A stretch of DNA of 64,000 nt from NCBI RefSeq assembly GCF_000384335.2, contig NZ_KQ031382.1, forward strand, positions 3,731,545 to 3,795,544, given 5' to 3'. A program made the translations under genes and the position numbers. This DNA comes from Hyphomicrobium sp. 99 (GTDB lineage Bacteria > Pseudomonadota > Alphaproteobacteria > Rhizobiales > Hyphomicrobiaceae). This document shows, piece after piece, positions 61,675 to 64,000 of this stretch. The notes beneath the pieces were generated by a model that worked only from the letters and a program-made list of their open reading frames with translations, had not been told where the DNA came from and did no database searches. The first letter of the stretch is position 1, and every line of letters begins with the position of its first letter.

Positions 61675-61856
61675 GATAACCTCCTGTTCGCTTATTCCTG
61701 ACGTGGCGATTGCAGCATCACTGGACAAGATGCGCGCACAGAGAAATCTGAAAGGTGGCTGGCGCAGCCACTCAATTTTTCGCACTTGTGGAGATCGATA
61801 CGAAGTCTCTTCTTGGGGCGCTTCAAATCACATAGCGTGAGTGAGAGGGCTCCCTG

Positions 61857-62078
61857 ATGGACACAAAACTCCTGTCACTCTTCCAGCGTGAAGCAACTGC
61901 CCGTCTCAACGCAGCCGAATATGAACTTGTCTCGTACACGAGAGCGTGCCGGGGCAAGATCATCGATTTGCACGAGATGAACCACATCAGAAAGCTTCGC
62001 GAGCGCGTGGAGCAGGCGAGAGCGCGACAGTTGAAATGGACGCGACATCGCTTTCTCGCAGAGTCCGGTGTTCTTTGA
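61857..62078 (+). CDS. Small basic helical protein
   Basis: A 73-residue, Arg-rich helical product (LLSLFQREATARLNAAEYEL, HEMNHIRKLRERVEQARARQ). No domain is recognised. It is divergent from the gene at 61462. Confidence 0.55.
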   Translation: MDTKLLSLFQREATARLNAAEYELVSYTRACRGKIIDLHEMNHIRKLRERVEQARARQLKWTRHRFLAESGVL

Positions 62079-62205
62079 GTGGAATTGCCGAATAGAACGG
62101 CACAGTCGGCGCTCTTTTGTCTAAATTGTCATCACGCGTTATTTTTGAGCCGATGTAAAATTGAGCGCGTAATTACCGATTCGCGGTTCCTAAGGGACGG
62201 CTGGC

Positions 62206-62487
62206 GTGACCCTGGTCATCGTCTTCATCGGCGCCATTTGCTACTATTATTTTGGTGCCATCGGCGCTGTCCTCGGCGCCTTGGTCATAACCTCCTCACT
62301 TTCTAAATCGAGAGCCGACGCCATTCTGCCGTCGCTTGCTTTTATCGCTTTCTCATGGGCAGCGGGCAACGTCATCGCGAGCAACGCCGGAGCCGCGGCA
62401 GGCGTTATCTTCGCCACCGCCGTCGCACTATGGTTTGAAGGTGGCAATAAACCTCGCCACCACCGCCCGGCCATCGATAAACACTGA
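62206..62487 (+). CDS. Small membrane protein of unknown function
   Basis: A 93-residue product with three hydrophobic stretches (TLVIVFIGAICYYYFGAIGA, DAILPSLAFIAFSWAAGNVI, AAAGVIFATAVALWF) and a basic tail. The start is GTG at 62206 after TAAGGGACGG. No family is recognised. Confidence 0.55.
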   Translation: MTLVIVFIGAICYYYFGAIGAVLGALVITSSLSKSRADAILPSLAFIAFSWAAGNVIASNAGAAAGVIFATAVALWFEGGNKPRHHRPAIDKH

Positions 62488-62517
62488 CGCGATCGCGCGA
62501 GCTTCCGACGCTGCCAA

Positions 62518-62545
62518 CACTGTTCACAACAGTGCCACAACAGTG
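62518..62545. repeat. Operator-like repeats upstream of the aldo/keto reductase gene
   Basis: CACTGTT-CAC-AACAGTG is a perfect 7-bp inverted repeat (62518-62534); CACAACAGTG is repeated directly 11 bases later (62525-62534 and 62536-62545). The 11-base period is one helical turn, as for cooperative regulator sites. It lies about 130 bases before the reductase ATG. Confidence 0.45.
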
Positions 62546-62671
62546 AACGTCCGTCTTGCACGCGGGGTCTACTCCCCGACGGGCAAAGACTGCATCACAC
62601 CTTTGCAATGACGGGAACGAGGCCTACATCACGGCTGCACCCCGATTACGTACTCACGCCGCGAGGTACCC

Positions 62672-63667
62672 ATGGAATACGTCAAGCTCGGCCACACCGG
62701 TCTCGAGGTCTCCCGCATTTGCCTAGGCTGCATGAGCTACGGCCAATCCGACAGCGGCGTCATGAAATGGGCGTGGACATTGAGCGAGGAAGACAGCCGC
62801 CCCTACATCAAGACGGCATTGGAACACGGCATAAACTTCTTCGACACTGCGAATGTCTATTCGCACGGCGAAAGTGAACGCGTGCTCGGCCGCGCCCTTC
62901 GCGATTTTGCAAAGCGCGACGAAGTCGTCATCGCCACAAAAGTATATTCCCCCATGCGGCTTGGACCGAACGGCAAGGGCCTCTCGCGCAAGGCGATACT
63001 TTCCGAGATTGACGACAGCCTGAAACGCCTCGGCACCGACTACGTCGATCTCTACATCATCCATCGTTACGACTACGAAACGCCGCTCGAGGAAACGCTC
63101 GAAGCCCTCGACGAGGTCGTGCGCTCAGGAAAGGCGCTCTATCTCGGCGCATCCTCGATGTACGCCTGGCAGTTCATGAAAGCCATCGGCTTGCAGCGCG
63201 CAAATGGCTGGGCGCAATTCATATCCATGCAGAACTATTACAACCTGATGTATCGCGAAGAGGAGCGCGAGATGCTGCCACTCTGCAAATCCGAGGGCAT
63301 CGGCGTCACACCCTGGTCGCCGCTAGCGCGAGGACGCCTTACACGTCCCTGGCAGAATGAGCCGCAAACGGAACGCGCCAAAAACGATGCGCTTGGGGAT
63401 CGTCTTTACGAAAAGTCGAAGAAGTTGGACAAGCCGGTCGTCGATCGCGTGCTCGAGGTTGCCAAAGCGCGAGGCGTTTCTCCGGCCCAGGTCGCGCTGG
63501 CCTGGATGCTCAGTAAGCCCGCCGTAACCTCTCCCATCATCGGCGCGACCAAGCCCCATCAACTCGACGACGCGATAAAGGCCGTATCGCTCAAGCTCTC
63601 GGACGAAGAAATTGCCCATCTTGAAGACCTGTATGAGCCTCACCACGCGCCAGAAGGCTATGTCTAG
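62672..63667 (+). CDS. Aldo/keto reductase
   Basis: A 331-residue NADPH-dependent reductase of the YajO/YghZ-like group. The catalytic tetrad is in FFDTANVYSHGES (Asp, Tyr), VVIATKVYS (Lys) and YIIHRYDYETP (His). The cofactor segment near the C-terminus (KPAVTSPIIGATKPHQLDDA) is typical. GAGGT precedes the ATG. It may be regulated through the repeats at 62518-62545. The substrate is not predictable. Confidence 0.93.
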   Translation: MEYVKLGHTGLEVSRICLGCMSYGQSDSGVMKWAWTLSEEDSRPYIKTALEHGINFFDTANVYSHGESERVLGRALRDFAKRDEVVIATKVYSPMRLGPNGKGLSRKAILSEIDDSLKRLGTDYVDLYIIHRYDYETPLEETLEALDEVVRSGKALYLGASSMYAWQFMKAIGLQRANGWAQFISMQNYYNLMYREEEREMLPLCKSEGIGVTPWSPLARGRLTRPWQNEPQTERAKNDALGDRLYEKSKKLDKPVVDRVLEVAKARGVSPAQVALAWMLSKPAVTSPIIGATKPHQLDDAIKAVSLKLSDEEIAHLEDLYEPHHAPEGYV

Positions 63668-63743
63668 GCCGCAGTTTCGAAAATTCTGAACCGCCGCGCG
63701 GCTCGCGCGTTTCCCTGCGAAGCGCCAGCGAGTCCTGCGGTTC

Positions 63744-64000
63744 ATGCAAAAGCCGGTTGCAAGCGAGAAAGCAGAAAGCGGGACTATCGTCGAAACGACG
63801 ATACCGTCGCGTCTCGATCGCTTGCCCTTTGGACGCTTCCACGTCCTCGTCATCGCAGCGCTCGGCATCACGTGGATTCTTGACGGACTCGAGGTCACGC
63901 TTGTCGGCGCCATAGCGGGAGCTCTGAAGGAAAGCCCGGCGCTGCGTTTCACCAATACCGATGTCGGAATAACGAACAGCGCCTATCTCGCAGGCGCTGT
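63744..64000 (+). CDS. MFS transporter, N-terminal part (runs off window)
   Basis: About 85 residues are visible: a charged N-terminus, LPFGRFHVLVIAALGITWIL, DGLEVTLVGAIAGALKESPA, then DVGITNSAYLAGAV at the window edge. WILDGLEVT in helix 1 is the sugar/metabolite-porter type opening of the MFS. The ATG at 63744 has a weak ribosome site. The rest lies beyond the window. Confidence 0.8.
   Translation, partial: MQKPVASEKAESGTIVETTIPSRLDRLPFGRFHVLVIAALGITWILDGLEVTLVGAIAGALKESPALRFTNTDVGITNSAYLAGA

Overview
The window looks like the chromosome of an alphaproteobacterium of the Hyphomicrobiales (Rhizobiales), most like Hyphomicrobium or a close methylotrophic relative. This is an inference from gene order (accD-trpA-trpB-trpF ... 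ihfB-sppA-rpsA ... cmk-aroA), from the FYDLN-acid, DUF1150 and EcfG-type promoter content, and from a stand-alone pqqA peptide gene. No rRNA or species marker is present.

Region 1 (1-15.6 kb, all minus strand) is a housekeeping block: partial accD, trpA/trpB/trpF, two small membrane proteins (one LapA-like), ihfB, sppA and rpsA, then a pyruvate dehydrogenase operon (aceE-aceF-lpdA) lying between rpsA and cmk-aroA. Region 2 (15.8-24.4 kb) holds a FYDLN-acid protein, tRNA-Ala(GGC), cstA with its small YbdD/YjiX-type partner, an ABC-F ATPase (Uup), an orphan pqqA with its own terminator, a secreted hypothetical, an Hsp20-DUF1150 pair and an NDUFA9-like dehydrogenase.

Region 3 (24.49-33.19 kb) is an integrative element in tRNA-Leu(CAG). 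It has a P4-type integrase, degenerate att repeats and an identical pair of TGGGGGTAT boxes at both ends. It carries an unknown gene, an AlpA-like regulator, an HTH/zinc-ribbon protein, a second tyrosine recombinase and a Type III restriction-modification pair. Region 4 (33.2-37.5 kb) is older accessory DNA: a frameshifted integrase remnant, an arsenic operon (arsR-arsC-acr3-arsH), and the facing stumps of a TonB receptor gene and an AraC regulator gene.

Region 5 (37.5-56.3 kb) is rich in stress functions: an RNase HII with an unusual motif, large catalase KatE, a Cys-rich copper-binding protein, CsbD, ElaB/DUF883-like and other small membrane or secreted proteins, a receiver-only response regulator, a membrane ClpP-fold protein beside a coiled-coil membrane protein, an AI-2E family permease, a PAP2 phosphatase and a two-component system. 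Four exact GGAAC-N16/17-CGTT promoters and several one-mismatch versions lie upstream of these genes, so much of this block looks like a general stress (EcfG) regulon. Region 6 (56.3-64 kb) returns to core-like genes: an rRNA methyltransferase, YghU, an esterase, a cobalamin-type binding protein, small unknown proteins, an aldo/keto reductase and the start of an MFS transporter.
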